From positions 58,919,362 to 58,983,361 of the forward strand of contig NC_030826.1 in NCBI RefSeq assembly GCF_001704415.2: a DNA stretch of 64,000 bases, given 5' to 3'. The DNA is from Capra hircus (taxonomy: Eukaryota; Chordata; Mammalia; Artiodactyla; Bovidae). Both the position numbers and the translations under genes were made by a program. Under the pieces are notes generated by a model, which was not told the origin of the DNA, searched no databases, and saw only the letters and a list, made by a program, of their open reading frames with translations. Shown one piece after another: positions 11,633 to 22,215 of this stretch (position 1 is the first letter of the stretch; each line of letters opens with the position of its first letter).

Positions 11633-12418
11633 ACAAACACAAGAGACATTTAGGGTTCACCACCTAAACCCACCCACCTCTTATGGTAACCTTGAGTTTC
11701 AAATTGTCTGACAGCTGGCGTCGGTGATATTAGAATTTTTACATTGAAGGTGTACCAAGTATTTCTTTACTGCTTCATTAATAGAAGGTAGAGATTGTTG
11801 AAGAGAGATTTTTCCGAATCTACCATTTCAAAGAACATCTGTAGATTCTGATACTAGTTTTCTGGTCTCTTTAGGGAAAGCAATAGGTTTGTACCCTTGT
11901 TTGCCTTTCTGACTTAGAATATAGTATATCTTTGTTTCTCAAATTATTTTTGCTTCAAATGATACAGTAACTGTTGGAAACACATTTACCCCTATCATTA
12001 ATTACATGTGAGTTCGTTTCACTTCTCGGAATGTTATTTATGAGGCCGACCTTGTAGAAAGGAAGGGACTATACAGAGAGCTGACTCACTCCCATCCTAT
12101 AATCTCGCACCGTCTACCCTCTATCTGACAAGCGGGAAATGAAAATAAGTAAGATTTTACTAGTGGCCACTCAGACATTCCAATCATTTCAGTCAATAGC
12201 GTTCATTCAATTACAAAAAACCCTGGCTATGCATTTTTTAAACCAAATTACAGTATATGATAAAACAAGAACCACAAGCTTCACAAAGAAGGCTCTCTAA
12301 CACCAAAAAAGGCCGCATCCGAGCCCTTTATTCAAACTTGGTTCCCTTGCTTGATGAGATTCAGCGGAAAATCCATCCCTCGGTTTGGCTTTGCTTCTGC
12401 TTCCTTGACACAAGAGGG
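11633..12418. other. Unique non-coding sequence
   Basis: No gene or repeat recognised. Confidence 0.5.
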
Positions 12419-12622
12419 TATTTATCTATTTAATTTTTATTGGCGCATAGTTGATTTACAACGTCATAATAGTTTCTGCTCTACAACAAAATGAATCGGT
12501 TGTACACATACACATATCTACTCTTTTAAAAACTTACTTTCCCTTGTAGGGCACTCCAGAGTATGGGTGGAGTTCCCTATGCTATACGACAGGTCCTTCT
12601 TAGTTATCCGTTTTATGGATAG
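12419..12622 (-). mobile_element. L1 3' UTR fragment (left part)
   Basis: Antisense L1 3' UTR: tagttgatttacaacgtcat, then ttccctatgctatacgacag, then tccttcttagttatcc. A Bov-tA interrupts it and the L1-like text resumes at 12840. Confidence 0.75.
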
Positions 12623-12827
12623 CAGGTGGTTCCCTGGTGCCTCAGATGGGAAAGAATCTGTCCATGAGGGAGACACAGGTTTGATCCCTGTGTTGGGAAG
12701 ATCCCCGGGAGAAGGGAATGGCTACCCCTGCCAGTTTTCTTGCCTGGAGAATGCCAAGGACGGAGGAGCCTGGCGGGCTACAGTCCGAGGCATTGTAACG
12801 AGTCGGACCCGACTGAGCGACCAGCGC
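12623..12827 (+). mobile_element. Bov-tA SINE inserted in an L1 end
   Basis: Complete plus-strand copy, B box ggtttgatccc. A likely degenerate target-site duplication is ttttatggatag (12611-12622) and ttttaggtatag (12828-12839). Confidence 0.93.
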
Positions 12828-12839
12828 TTTTAGGTATAG

Positions 12840-13145
12840 TATACAGTGTGTATATGCCATCCCGTTTCCCCGCTCCATCCCTCCCCCCCACTCCTTCCCG
12901 TGACAACCACACAGAGTGTACTTTAAAGGATTGTCCATTTAGTAAATTTCTGCCCCATGATGTTCTCAGCAGAGGTGGATGTCTACGGTCTCATTTAGAT
13001 GAGCCTGGGGGACGTTATTCCAAGTGAAATAAGCCAGTGACCGAACGACAGGTATTGTAAGATTCCACATGCGTGAGGTCTCTCTCTGAGCCATACTCAC
13101 CACAGGAAAGGATAGAGGGGAACTGCCGGGTGCCCACCGGAAGAG
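12840..13145 (-). mobile_element. L1 3' UTR-like sequence, diverged
   Basis: ccatcccgtttccccgctcc continues the L1 3' UTR to about 12910. After 13000, ttattccaagtgaaataagc and gattccacatgcgtgaggt resemble an old L1-type terminal region read in the opposite sense. Family assignment is weak. Confidence 0.4.
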
Positions 13146-13530
13146 GAAACAGGAAGCTGCTATGTGTGGGGTGTCATGTGACCTGTCAGTTGCGTGAACT
13201 GAAACAGGAAGCTGCTATGCGTGGGGTGTCACGTGATCTGTCAGTTGCGAGAGCTGAAACAGGAAGCTGCTATGCGTGGGGTGTCACGTGATCTGTCAGT
13301 TGCGAGAGCTGAAACAGGAAGCTGCTATGCGTGGGGTGTCACATGATCTGTCAGTTGCGAGAGCTGAAACAGGAAGCTGCTATGCGTGGGGTGTCACGTG
13401 ATCTGTCAGTTGCGAGAGCTGAAACAGGAAGCTGCTATGCGTGCGGTGTCATGTGACCTGTCAGTTGCGTGAACTGAAACAGGAAGCTGCTATACGTGGG
13501 GTGTCACGTGATCTGTCAGTTGCGTGAGCT
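13146..13530 (+). repeat. Seven-unit 55-bp tandem array (minisatellite)
   Basis: Exactly seven units of 55 bp start at 13146, 13201, 13256, 13311, 13366, 13421 and 13476, with no indel. Each has gaaacaggaagctgctat at its start and an E-box at unit positions 30-35. The E-box is CACGTG in units 2, 3, 5 and 7, CATGTG in units 1 and 6, and CACATG in unit 4. acaggaagc is an ETS-type core. Units 1 and 6 share several private variants. The open frames across it arise because 55 is not a multiple of three. Confidence 0.98.
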
Positions 13531-13789
13531 GAGTGGATTCTAGGGACATGCCTGCAACCTCTTGCCTGTACAATACTAGATTGCACAGTTGAAATGCGTT
13601 ATAAGGGTTGATTGTCAGGTTAGATGTGCTGATTATCATAAAGAAGAAAAAAACAAAAGCCGACTTGCCTCCAAATAATACCACAGAGAACAGGATCTTA
13701 TGCTAATGCCAATACTCCCCACCTTCTCTGAATGCACAGAGGAAAGAAATGCACGTTCAGCGCCACTTAAGTATGGTTTGACTTTGCAA
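13531..13789 (+). other. Old L1-type tail and unique sequence
   Basis: gcacagttgaaatgcgttat, then tgattatcataaagaag-A-run, resembles the terminus of an old interspersed element (tail at about 13646-13656). With 13000-13090 this suggests that the 55-bp array expanded inside that element. The rest is unassigned. Confidence 0.4.
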
Positions 13790-14141
13790 CTGACTAGAAG
13801 ACTCTTGAGAGTCCTTTGGGCATCGAGGAGACCCAACCAGTCAATCCTAAAGGAAATCAACCCTGAATATTCACTGGAAGAACTGATGCGAAAGCTGAAG
13901 CTCCACTCCTTTGGCCGCCTAAGTGTGTAGAGCTGACTCATTGGAAAAGATCCTGGCGTTGGGAAAGACTGAAGGCAGGAGAAGGGGACAGCAGAGGATG
14001 AGATGGTTGGATGGCATCACTGACTGAACCGACATGAGTTTGGGCAAACTCTGGGAGATCGTGAAGGACAGGGAAGCCTGGCGTGCTGAAGTCCAAGGGG
14101 TTGAGAAGAATCGGACAAGATTTACTGACTGAACAACAACA
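13790..14141 (+). mobile_element. BovB LINE 3' fragment
   Basis: Plus-strand terminus of BovB from the segment encoding LLRVLWASRRPNQSILKEI to the 3' end, finishing in an acaacaacaat tail. 5'-truncated and frame-broken. Confidence 0.9.
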
Positions 14142-14189
14142 ATAGCTTACTAGTGATTTGGGGATCAGAAATTTCAAGCAATATGCAAA

Positions 14190-14330
14190 CACAGATTTTC
14201 CTCACTTGTAAACTGGTAGAAACAATACTTACAAGGTTTTCACTAGGATTAGAAATACTATTTCAGAATATGCGGTAGGATGTCTGGCGTATAGAGGCCT
14301 TCAGATAATGATGTTTTATTTGTGTTATTT
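14190..14330 (+). repeat. MIR remnant
   Basis: ttttcctcacttgtaaactg, then aatacttacaaggttttcac, follows the sense MIR 3' half. Diverged. Confidence 0.5.
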
Positions 14331-14409
14331 TCCTTTATCATCAGCCCTATGAAGATGAGGGCACAGTGGGCCCTTAACTGGCACCAGCCAGTGTAAGAAC
14401 ATGCAGCGT

Positions 14410-14635
14410 GTGCTGTGCTGCACTAAGTCCCTTCAGTCTCGTCTAGCCCTGTGTGACCCCATGGACAGTAGCCCACCAGGCTCCTCTGTCCATCGACTTC
14501 TCCAGGCAAGAGTACTGGAGTGCACTGCCATGCCCTCCTCCAGGGATCTTCCCAGCCAGGGATCAGGTCTGTGTCTCTTATGTCTCCTGCTTTGGGAGGC
14601 AGGTTCTTTACCACCAGTGCCATGTGGCAAGTCCA
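14410..14635 (-). mobile_element. Bov-tA SINE (longer head variant)
   Basis: Minus-strand copy with the tcttatgtctcctgc insertion and ctttaccaccagtgcc end of the longer head. The B box is damaged (region reads gggatcaggtctg). Confidence 0.92.
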
Positions 14636-14672
14636 CGTGCAGGATGCGTAGGACATTTGAGTATTGATGTTA

Positions 14673-14967
14673 TGCTCCGAGCCCGTATCTGCGAACCGAC
14701 CGAGAGAGCAAGTCCACCACAGTATTGCAAACGCAAGAAGGGAGTTTGTTTATTCCTAGCGCTCTAGGGCCCAAGTCTCATCCCACACAAGGGAATCCGA
14801 CAAGAGCCCCGAACAAAGGAGTATGGCGGCTTATATACAGGCAGTTCTTTGTCTCAGTTACAGGAATAGCTGGCATTACATGATTGGCCAGGCAGGATGA
14901 GCGCATATCCTATCTCTTTCTGGTAAACATGACTCAGGTCCTAGAGACCGTCGTTTGGTCCCTAACA
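14673..14967 (-). mobile_element. Probable solo LTR of an endogenous retrovirus
   Basis: Read on the minus strand the segment begins TGTTAGGGACC and ends GGAGCA. It has a TATATAAG box at about 14831-14838 and an AATAAA signal at about 14749-14754, in the order expected for U3, R and U5. At about 295 bp it is in the range of short mammalian LTRs. No gag, pol or env sequence flanks it, so it would be a solo LTR. The flanks (gatgtta and attacag) do not give a clean target duplication, so the ends are provisional. Family not assigned. Confidence 0.55.
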
Positions 14968-16385
14968 ATTACAGATGCTGTGTTAATAGGAAAATTAATA
15001 ACAGTAGAGATAGGAATACTACACATTACCTTGTATGTTTCTGTGAAGAGTCCAGATTTCACCTGGATGAAGGAAGCCATGGCACTGTTTGGGGGTGAAA
15101 GGGGGACTTGCAAGTATTATTTCATTCTGTTTAAAAGGCTTTTTTTTTTTTTCCTGTGTTTTTTTTCCAATGTGTTCTTATCCAGGTAAACCATGTTTCT
15201 GATGGAGTTGAAACAAAGATGAAAGCCAGAACATCATGCCTGAAAAGACAAAGGTTCATATTCATTGAAATATAATATCATCTTCAAGATATTCTAAGTG
15301 TGGGAGGGATTAATCCCTCAAATACCGAAGGGTCACCCGCTCTATAGCAATGGGCCAGCGTTGATGTTAAAGGGGCAGGCTTGAGATAGTAACTCGAAAC
15401 TGCTATTAACAGCCTCTCATACTGTTTCAAGGCTTCATTCACAAGCCAGTTAGAAAACCAGACTTCTATTTCGGTGGCGCGTGTGATTCGTAAGTTGTTT
15501 TTCCATAGCGATTATTTTGTCAGGGTAAACCTTACTGCTCACAGATTACTGCACCGTGAGCCTGAATGCATCTCGGTGTGTTTGCTTGTGCTAAATGAGG
15601 GATCGCCACTCACCGAATGAAAATCTTTTTGTTGTAGATGGAGCTTGAACCAGAAACGTACCCACTTGCTTGGATAAAGAACACTTTGAACCTTTGCTTA
15701 TTACCGCCGTCTCAAAACATCAGGGTGGGAGTTAAGCCCACAATTTTGTTTTAAATTAAGTGCTCCTAAAACGTGCAAGACTAATAGCACCGACTAAAGC
15801 CAGTTATTTTTCTGGCAAGCTTTATGTGAGTTTCCCCTCACTGCTAAGCCAGTGAAATTCAGCATTACTGTGGCAGTTTTCCTACTTGTTTGAGTTCTTG
15901 GACTGTGGTCTACACAGCACTGAAATAGTGAGCTGAAAAGTAAAAACTTCAGTTGGTCATTAGGATGCTGCCAAAGATTAGAACATGGTGTATTCTAAGT
16001 CGTTAAGCTGTTTCATTATGTTTTCTCCCCCTTCACTACATATTTTGGCATTGTGTAGATGCCAATTTAAACTTCATCTATAAAGACATTTCATGAGTTT
16101 GTCATATTCGGCATGGAACCAAAGAAGGAATATCAAATATCTTGTCAAAGAAGACATCTCAATCCAAGTCTGTACTTTTCCTATTCCTCTTATTTTAAAC
16201 TAAAATCATCCCCTGTTCTGCCAAAACCATGCATCCTGGGTTTTTTAACTACCTACACTGTCTTCAAGCAGCCTATCAGGTAATGACGTACCCATACGGG
16301 GTAGGGAGATTTCAAAAGGCAGAATGTGTCCATCCGTAAGAACGGTTGTCGAATATCTAGTATATTTCAAGCACTATGGAAGATA
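14968..16385. other. Unique non-coding sequence
   Basis: T-runs at about 15140-15152 and 15160-15167. No gene or transposon recognised in 1.4 kb. Confidence 0.5.
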
Positions 16386-16582
16386 GTTGTGGTTTAATTA
16401 CTCAGTTGTATCCAACTCTTTGCAACACCAAGGACTGTAGCCTGCCAGCCTCCTCTGTCCATGGGATTTCCCAGCTAAGAATACTGGAGTGGGTTGCCAT
16501 TTTCTTTTCCTGGGAATCTTCTCAACTCAGAGATCCAACCCCCATCCTGCTTTGGCAGGCAGATTCTTTACCTCTGAGCAAT
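16386..16582 (-). mobile_element. Bov-tA SINE, diverged
   Basis: Minus-strand copy with body and head recognisable (ctcctctgtccatgggattt; ggcaggcagattctttacc). A deletion has shortened the head and the B box has drifted. Older than most copies here. Confidence 0.9.
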
Positions 16583-16654
16583 AAGATGATTACACATATG
16601 TGAAAACGAGATATGGTTCCTGCTTTCTAGGGACAAATTTGATCGGAGAGACAG

Positions 16655-16740
16655 AAAATACATACACATGTACATATATGTGTGTATACATGTATGTGTG
16701 TTTATACATAAATACATATGTATGTGAACAACAGGTACAT
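16655..16740. repeat. Alternating purine-pyrimidine (TG/TA/CA) tract
   Basis: About 85 bp of acatgtacatatatgtgtg-type sequence with self-complementary parts. It can form Z-DNA or small cruciforms. Confidence 0.8.
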
Positions 16741-17546
16741 TTCAACTTTAATATGTGCTAAAACAGTCAACAAGAATGGCTAAGGAACGTAAGGGAGCAG
16801 ACATTGTGGAAGGTGGCGGAGACTCCAGAGGCTTTGTGAAGCTTGAGTTGGGTTTTCCTGGAAACAAGGAGCCTTGATAAGTTGATAAGAGAACAGACAC
16901 TTTCTAGCCAATGGACGGAGAAAAGCGGTCTAGGTACTCTAGTGACCAGTTCACCCCAGTTTTCTTAGAACTTTCTCAGTTTTAGGACTAGAAGTCCCAT
17001 GCTCTAGGAAATTCTGCTGTCCTAGGTAAACTGGGATGGTTGGTCACCCTACAAGGTTGTGCCAAACATGACCAGGTCATGAAATAATAAGCATTTCCAT
17101 TTTTTTTAATGGAACAATATTTTTCAAAAATTGTCTTCATATTTAATCTTCTGTTAACCTCCTCTTGCATTCTTCTTCACAAATACGTGTTGCTTTTAAT
17201 TTCTAATGGTGTCACATTAGCCAAGATCCCTAGTTTAACTACAGAAGTATTTTTTCTGTCCCCTTTGGATAAAATCTCTTTTATAACATATCTGCCTTCT
17301 TGGAGCCAAGTGATCCTTTAGTTACCAGTTTACCCATCCCCCACCTCTGTGCTATGGCTTATGAAGCATAAAGAAGCATTCTTTTTATCTCAAATATTCG
17401 ATAGTTATGCTTTTTTGAGAAACAGACCAAAGAAATTCTGAAAAGCCTTCCCTGGTCCCTTCTGCCATCGGCAAATGCTCCACATACTCACTTTGTCAGT
17501 GATTTCCCATCCCTTCTGTTTCGTAGGTGGCATAATAGCCCCTGCA
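16741..17546. other. Unique non-coding sequence
   Basis: Nothing recognised. Confidence 0.5.
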
Positions 17547-17716
17547 GGGCTTCCCTGGTGGCTCAGATGATAAAGAATCTGCCTGCAATGCAGGAGACAT
17601 GGGTTCAGTCCCGGGGTTGGGAAGATCCCCTGGAGGAGGGCATGGCAACCCACTCCAGTGTTCTGGCCTGGAGAATGCCATGAACAGAGGAGCCTGGTGG
17701 GCTACAGTCCGTGGCA
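17547..17716 (+). mobile_element. Bov-tA SINE, 3'-truncated
   Basis: Intact head and most of the body, B box ggttcagtccc. It lacks the final gagtcggacacgactgag segment and runs into unrelated sequence after gtccgtggcatc. Confidence 0.93.
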
Positions 17717-17826
17717 TCTCTCCTATAACATCTCATTGAGAGCAAAGCAAGCATCTTTTTTATCTCTATTTCCTTCCTACAAGTCTCACCAGAAATGTCA
17801 TACATGGTAGTTGTAAAGGTTGTTTT

Positions 17827-17936
17827 GGCTGGAAAGGATTGAAGGCAAAAGGAGAAGGGAGCGGTAGAAGCTCAGATGGTTAGATAGCATAACTGACTCA
17901 GTGAACGCAGTTTCCGCAAACTCCAAGAGGCAGTAG
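17827..17936 (+). mobile_element. BovB 3' fragment, left part (split)
   Basis: ggaaaggattgaaggcaaaa, then agatggttagatagcataac, is the BovB terminus. Interrupted by a Bov-tA. Confidence 0.85.
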
Positions 17937-18133
17937 GCTTCCCTATGGCTCAGACACTAAAGAATTTGCCTGCAATGCAGGAGACCTAGGTTTGATTCCT
18001 GGATTGGGAGGATCTCCGGAAGAAGGGAATGGTTATCCACTCCAGTATTCTTGCCTGGGAAATCCCATGACAGAGGGCCCTCACAGGCTACAGTCAAGGG
18101 GGTAACAAAGAGTTGGACATGTCTCAGCTATTA
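17937..18133 (+). mobile_element. Bov-tA SINE inside a BovB tail
   Basis: Complete but diverged plus-strand copy with B box ggtttgattcc. It sits inside the BovB 3' end and shares its orientation. Confidence 0.92.
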
Positions 18134-18228
18134 ACAGGTGATAGTGAAGGACAGGGAAGCCTGGCGTGCTGCAGTCCATGGGGTCACAAAGAGTCAGACA
18201 GGGCTTAGCAACTGAACAACAACAGTAA
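18134..18228 (+). mobile_element. BovB 3' fragment, right part
   Basis: gatagtgaaggacagggaag to an actgaacaacaaca tail completes the BovB terminus begun at 17827. Confidence 0.88.
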
Positions 18229-19063
18229 AACTTGTCAAAAAGAAAAATGATTTGAAGCTAAACCTATCTTGAGGTTTTCTTTGTTTCTTCATTGTCTGTC
18301 TCTCTGAACTCTCCTAAATGATAATATTCAGCCCAAATGACTTACAAATATAGGGAACTTTAGGATATTATCCAGTGGATAACGTGCCCTTGACTTTAAA
18401 TGTCCCCTAATGCGGCTGAGGAAGGCACTGTGGGAAATGTCTCTCCCCTCAAGGTAGAGAGGGCAACTGTGTTTCTGTTTGTGAAAGGTGTGAGTAAAGC
18501 ACAACGCCTCAGATGATGGCATCATTGACAGAGAGCATCACCGTCCAACTCCGCGGCTTCCGAGTTGTCTCCAGGCAACCACAACACAGCCACGTTAATA
18601 TATCAGTCCAAACGTGGCATTTGAGCAGAGCACATGACCTCTAAAGAGAGTTACAGACAAGGCTTTTGCTCAACTCTGACTCATCTTAGACTCGACTCTT
18701 TTTCCTGGATCCAGCCAGGGAACTCTGAGTAACTTTGCTTTGCCACGTCCTAAGGAAACCCAGGGTGACTCTCACTCAGCCCTTCGCTGTGAGCAGAGAC
18801 CATCAGGTCAGCTAAGAGACAGCAGTCTGTGGGCTGGTGCCATACACAATGATGACCTTGGCTTACAGAACCCAGATAGAATGTGCCCCGACTCATCAAG
18901 TCAGGGTGGTGTGGTAAACAGAGCCTGTGCCAACCGGACATCATCTCAACATCCTCTGGCGTGCTGACCGTGTTTGAGCAGGGGCACACACCTCATGAGC
19001 TGTATTTAGGTGCAGACAGGTGGTGGTGACTGTATTGCAGATCCGTTAGCTTCCTAGAGATGT
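18229..19063. other. Unique non-coding sequence
   Basis: Frames at 18740-18989 overlap on opposite strands and show no known domain. No repeat recognised. Confidence 0.5.
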
Positions 19064-19330
19064 CTTTTTTTAAAAATTGTATTTGTTTGTTTTTGACTGT
19101 GCTGTCTTCACTGCCGTGTGTGGGCTTTCTCCAGCTGTGGTGCCTAGGCTTCTTACTGTGGTGGCTTCTCTGGTGGTGGAGCATGGCCTCTAGGGTGCCC
19201 AGGGTCAGTGTTGTGACTCAAGCGCTTAGTTGCTCCGAGGCATGTGGGATCTTCCCAGACCAGGGGTCAAACCCATGTTCCTCCGGATTGGCAGATGGAC
19301 TCCCATCCACTGTTCCCCCAGGGAAGTCCA
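19064..19330 (-). mobile_element. CHR-2-type SINE
   Basis: Antisense of the longer cetartiodactyl SINE: ttttgactgtgctgtcttca, then tgcctaggcttcttactgtg, then gcatgtgggatcttcccaga, ending ccccagggaagtcc. The tRNA-like head is at the right end. Confidence 0.8.
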
Positions 19331-19974
19331 AGGCTTCTTAGAGCAGCTTCTGATGTCACTTTAAGTCAGCTACTTGCTAAAACTCCTGCAAAGGCACTGA
19401 AAGGAGTCACTTTGAAATGGAAACAATGGTCCAAACTGTCTGGAAGCAAAGCAGATGCAATTGTTAGAGGAAGATGTGAAATAAAGCATTTTTTTGCATT
19501 GCTATTGTGGCGATGGTGGTGGGTTTCCAACACAGAGTTTTTTCTACAGTCCTATCCACTGCCATCAAGTTACCAAAGTGTCTAAAGATATCCAGAATTG
19601 TCTTCAGGAGTAATGATAAAATCTTGTGATACTGAGTGGTTATGAACATTTTTCAAATCTTGATTTATACTCTGCCACTAAGTATTGTTCTGTGCCAGTT
19701 GACATCAGTTGACCTTACAGTTCTACCTTAAAGTCTGGCTGAAGTGTCTTGGAGTTTCAAGAGTAAAGTTTCTTCCTTTAGACATCTCCTCAAAATTTGT
19801 TTCCATTGAACACATTCCAGATGGCATCCAATAATGAACTAAATGGATATATCCTGAAATGTGGCTCATGGATATAGCCCAGATACTTCAGTGAAATAAG
19901 CATTTAGCCTGCCATCATTTAAAACTGTTTGTAAATTCCATGCATGAAACAGGGCACCCAAAGTTGGTGCTCTG
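19331..19974. other. Unique non-coding sequence
   Basis: Nothing recognised. Confidence 0.5.
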
Positions 19975-20134
19975 GAACAACCCAGGGGATAGGGTGGGGA
20001 GGGAAGTGGGGGGGAGGTTCAGGATGGAGGAGACATATGTATGCCTGTGGCCCCAGTTCAAGTTGATGCATGACAAACACCATCACAATATTGTTAAGTA
20101 ATTATCCTCCAATTGAAATTAATTACTTAAAAAA
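19975..20134 (+). mobile_element. L1 3' end, strongly 5'-truncated
   Basis: cccaggggatagggtgggga through tgtaagtaattatcctccaattgaaa-like text to an A-rich end is the last ~160 bp of an artiodactyl L1 in sense orientation. It includes the G-rich tract typical of L1 3' UTRs (about 19987-20016). Confidence 0.85.
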
Positions 20135-20589
20135 GTGTTTGCCGCACTAATAATCTAATGCTTACATTTTGTAGAAAGCCTCAATGAGTATTAAGTGCTT
20201 CAAGATCATGCACAATTTACAGTCTTTGAATACTTCGTGTTTAGTACAGTGCCAGGCATATAAAATAATGCTCAGTAAATGCTTCTTTGAATGGATTTAT
20301 CTTGACATGATGCCAGGCTTTCAATAAAACCAGGTGGTTGCAGGTTGCTAACTGTTTTAGTTTGCAAAGTTGAGTATTACCTGGGTCGTTTTAATGTTTG
20401 AATAAATCAGATTTAATTGCTAACCACCTTCAGCAATTTCATATTCTTAGATTTTTCTGTTGAAGAGTCATAGCTAGGAGCAGGCATTTGCCGTTCAAAA
20501 ATCAACCAGCTTAAAATGATGCAGTCTTCAAATATTGTTGTTTTGGAAAAGACTGAGGGATGTGAAATGAAGAGCAGGTAAAGATAGAA
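20135..20589. other. Non-coding interval with a MIR-like tail
   Basis: agtgccaggcatataaaata, then gctcagtaaatgcttctttg (20240-20290), resembles the MIR 3' end. Otherwise unassigned. Confidence 0.45.
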
Positions 20590-20710
20590 TTGGAGAAGGA
20601 AACGGCCACCCACGTCAGTATTGTTGCCTGGGAAATCCCACGGACAGAGGAGCCTGGCGGGCTACAGTCCACATGTTTGCAAAGAGTCAGACATGACTAA
20701 GCAACCAAAC
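20590..20710 (+). mobile_element. Bov-A monomer, headless
   Basis: Only the Bov-A body is present (ttggagaaggaaacggccac to gagtcagacatgactaagc). No tRNA head precedes it, so it is a truncated copy. Confidence 0.9.
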
Positions 20711-21537
20711 AATCGAGAGGCAAATGAGCAGCTTCACAGAATCACTGTCCTTCTCCTTCTCTGCACCAGAAGAGCTGTCGTCAGACAGACATCTCGACTC
20801 AGTCAGCTCTATGGTTTGCACATCCTCCTGGCACGCTAATAGCTGTTTCTGACCAAAAGAGAGAGAGGGGAAAAAGGTGGATCGTGGGTCTGAGCTTTTC
20901 ACATAGTCTCATACAAGAAATATGGACTTGGAAACTCAGGCTGTGCACCTTGGTTCCTACTCTGCTTCTGATTCTCAATTCTTTGTCTTTGGGGCAGTTT
21001 TTTAAAGATGATATTACATCTCTAGGGCCTAATTCATGCAAACATTAGCTTGTGATGGATAAAACAAATGTGAGATCTTGTAATAAATAAATAGCACCGT
21101 TTCATATGAACCAGGACACCAAGAGACCTGAGCGTAAAAATACAGTATGCTCAGAAATATGGGGACCATAACTGTGGAGAGAAAAGACGTGCCACAGTGA
21201 GTGGAGAAATATGATTTAGCAAATGATCCAGACCAAAAACCGTTTTAGAAAGAGAACTCTGCTCAAGTGCAGCCGTTTCTAATGGGTGATCTGCCTTTCT
21301 AAAGTGCTCCACGCTGAACCAAAGTAAACCCGCCGATTCAAGTGAGGGCATTTTTTTATTGTGTTTTGCAAATGTATCATCATCTTAATATACAGAAATA
21401 ATAAATTGTGTTTATATAATATTATAGTCTTCAGTGGATTTCTGTTTCAGAATAAGCAAAAATTTTGAGATTATTAAACATTTCAATTTGGAACCACTAT
21501 CACTAACATTTACTACATGAGATTAAAACCCTCATTT
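20711..21537. other. Unique non-coding sequence
   Basis: Nothing recognised. Confidence 0.5.
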
Positions 21538-21770
21538 AGGGGCTTCCCTGGCAGTGCAGTGGTTAAGAATCTGCCTTCCCGTGCAGGGGACATGGGTTCA
21601 GTCCCTGGTCAGGGAACTAGATCCAGTATGCCATGGGGCAACTGAGCCCACACACCCCAAGAGACCCCACGTGACACAAAAAATATCCCACGTGCTGCAG
21701 CTAAGACCCAGGGCAGCGAAATAAATGAATGATAATAATTTAAAATAAACCAATAATAAAAGCCTCATTT
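21538..21770 (+). mobile_element. CHR-type SINE
   Basis: Sense copy: ggggcttccctggcagtgca, ggttcagtccctggtcaggg, ctgcagctaagacccagggc, then an aataaatgaatgataata tail. Complete and moderately diverged. Confidence 0.88.
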
Positions 21771-22124
21771 ATCTGCAGTATCACGACAAAATGAAAAGAA
21801 AATAATGAACTGCCTAAATAGGTGAAGCGTGAATAGCATTTTTAGCTTGACATATCTGAATCAAACCCTTAAGCTGCATTACATCCTCCTCTGGTTTCTT
21901 TAAGGCATGTGCTCTGGACTACATCTACGAGCTTCACCCTGGGGTTAAGCACGTTTATAACCATCAGCCCAGTGAGGAAAGGGAAACCATTGACTTTATG
22001 TTGTGTTACAACACAGCATGTTGGTTTCATGTCACTTAGACTTGTGACTTTATCCATTGAAAAGATATTACATCGTGTATAATTGATTTTAATGCCATGA
22101 GAAAAAAATCTGTGTTTCTTGTAA

Positions 22125-22215
22125 ACCTTACTGGTTTATTGTGAGGGTAATGAAATAATCCATATAAACATGCGTTGAACCTGGTATGCGCTCAGTAAAT
22201 ATTAGCTGATATAAC
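22125..22215 (+). repeat. MIR remnant (3' end)
   Basis: ttgtgagggtaatgaaataa, then gcgctcagtaaatattagct, matches the sense MIR 3' end. Confidence 0.6.

Noticed and set aside
13073..13291. Repetitive 72-codon protein across the 55-bp array
   Set aside because: The unit is 55 bp, so the frame rotates with each repeat. No coding constraint is possible over the array.
13146..13530. Regular repeats as a CRISPR array
   Set aside because: The units are contiguous with no unique spacers and the DNA is clearly vertebrate.
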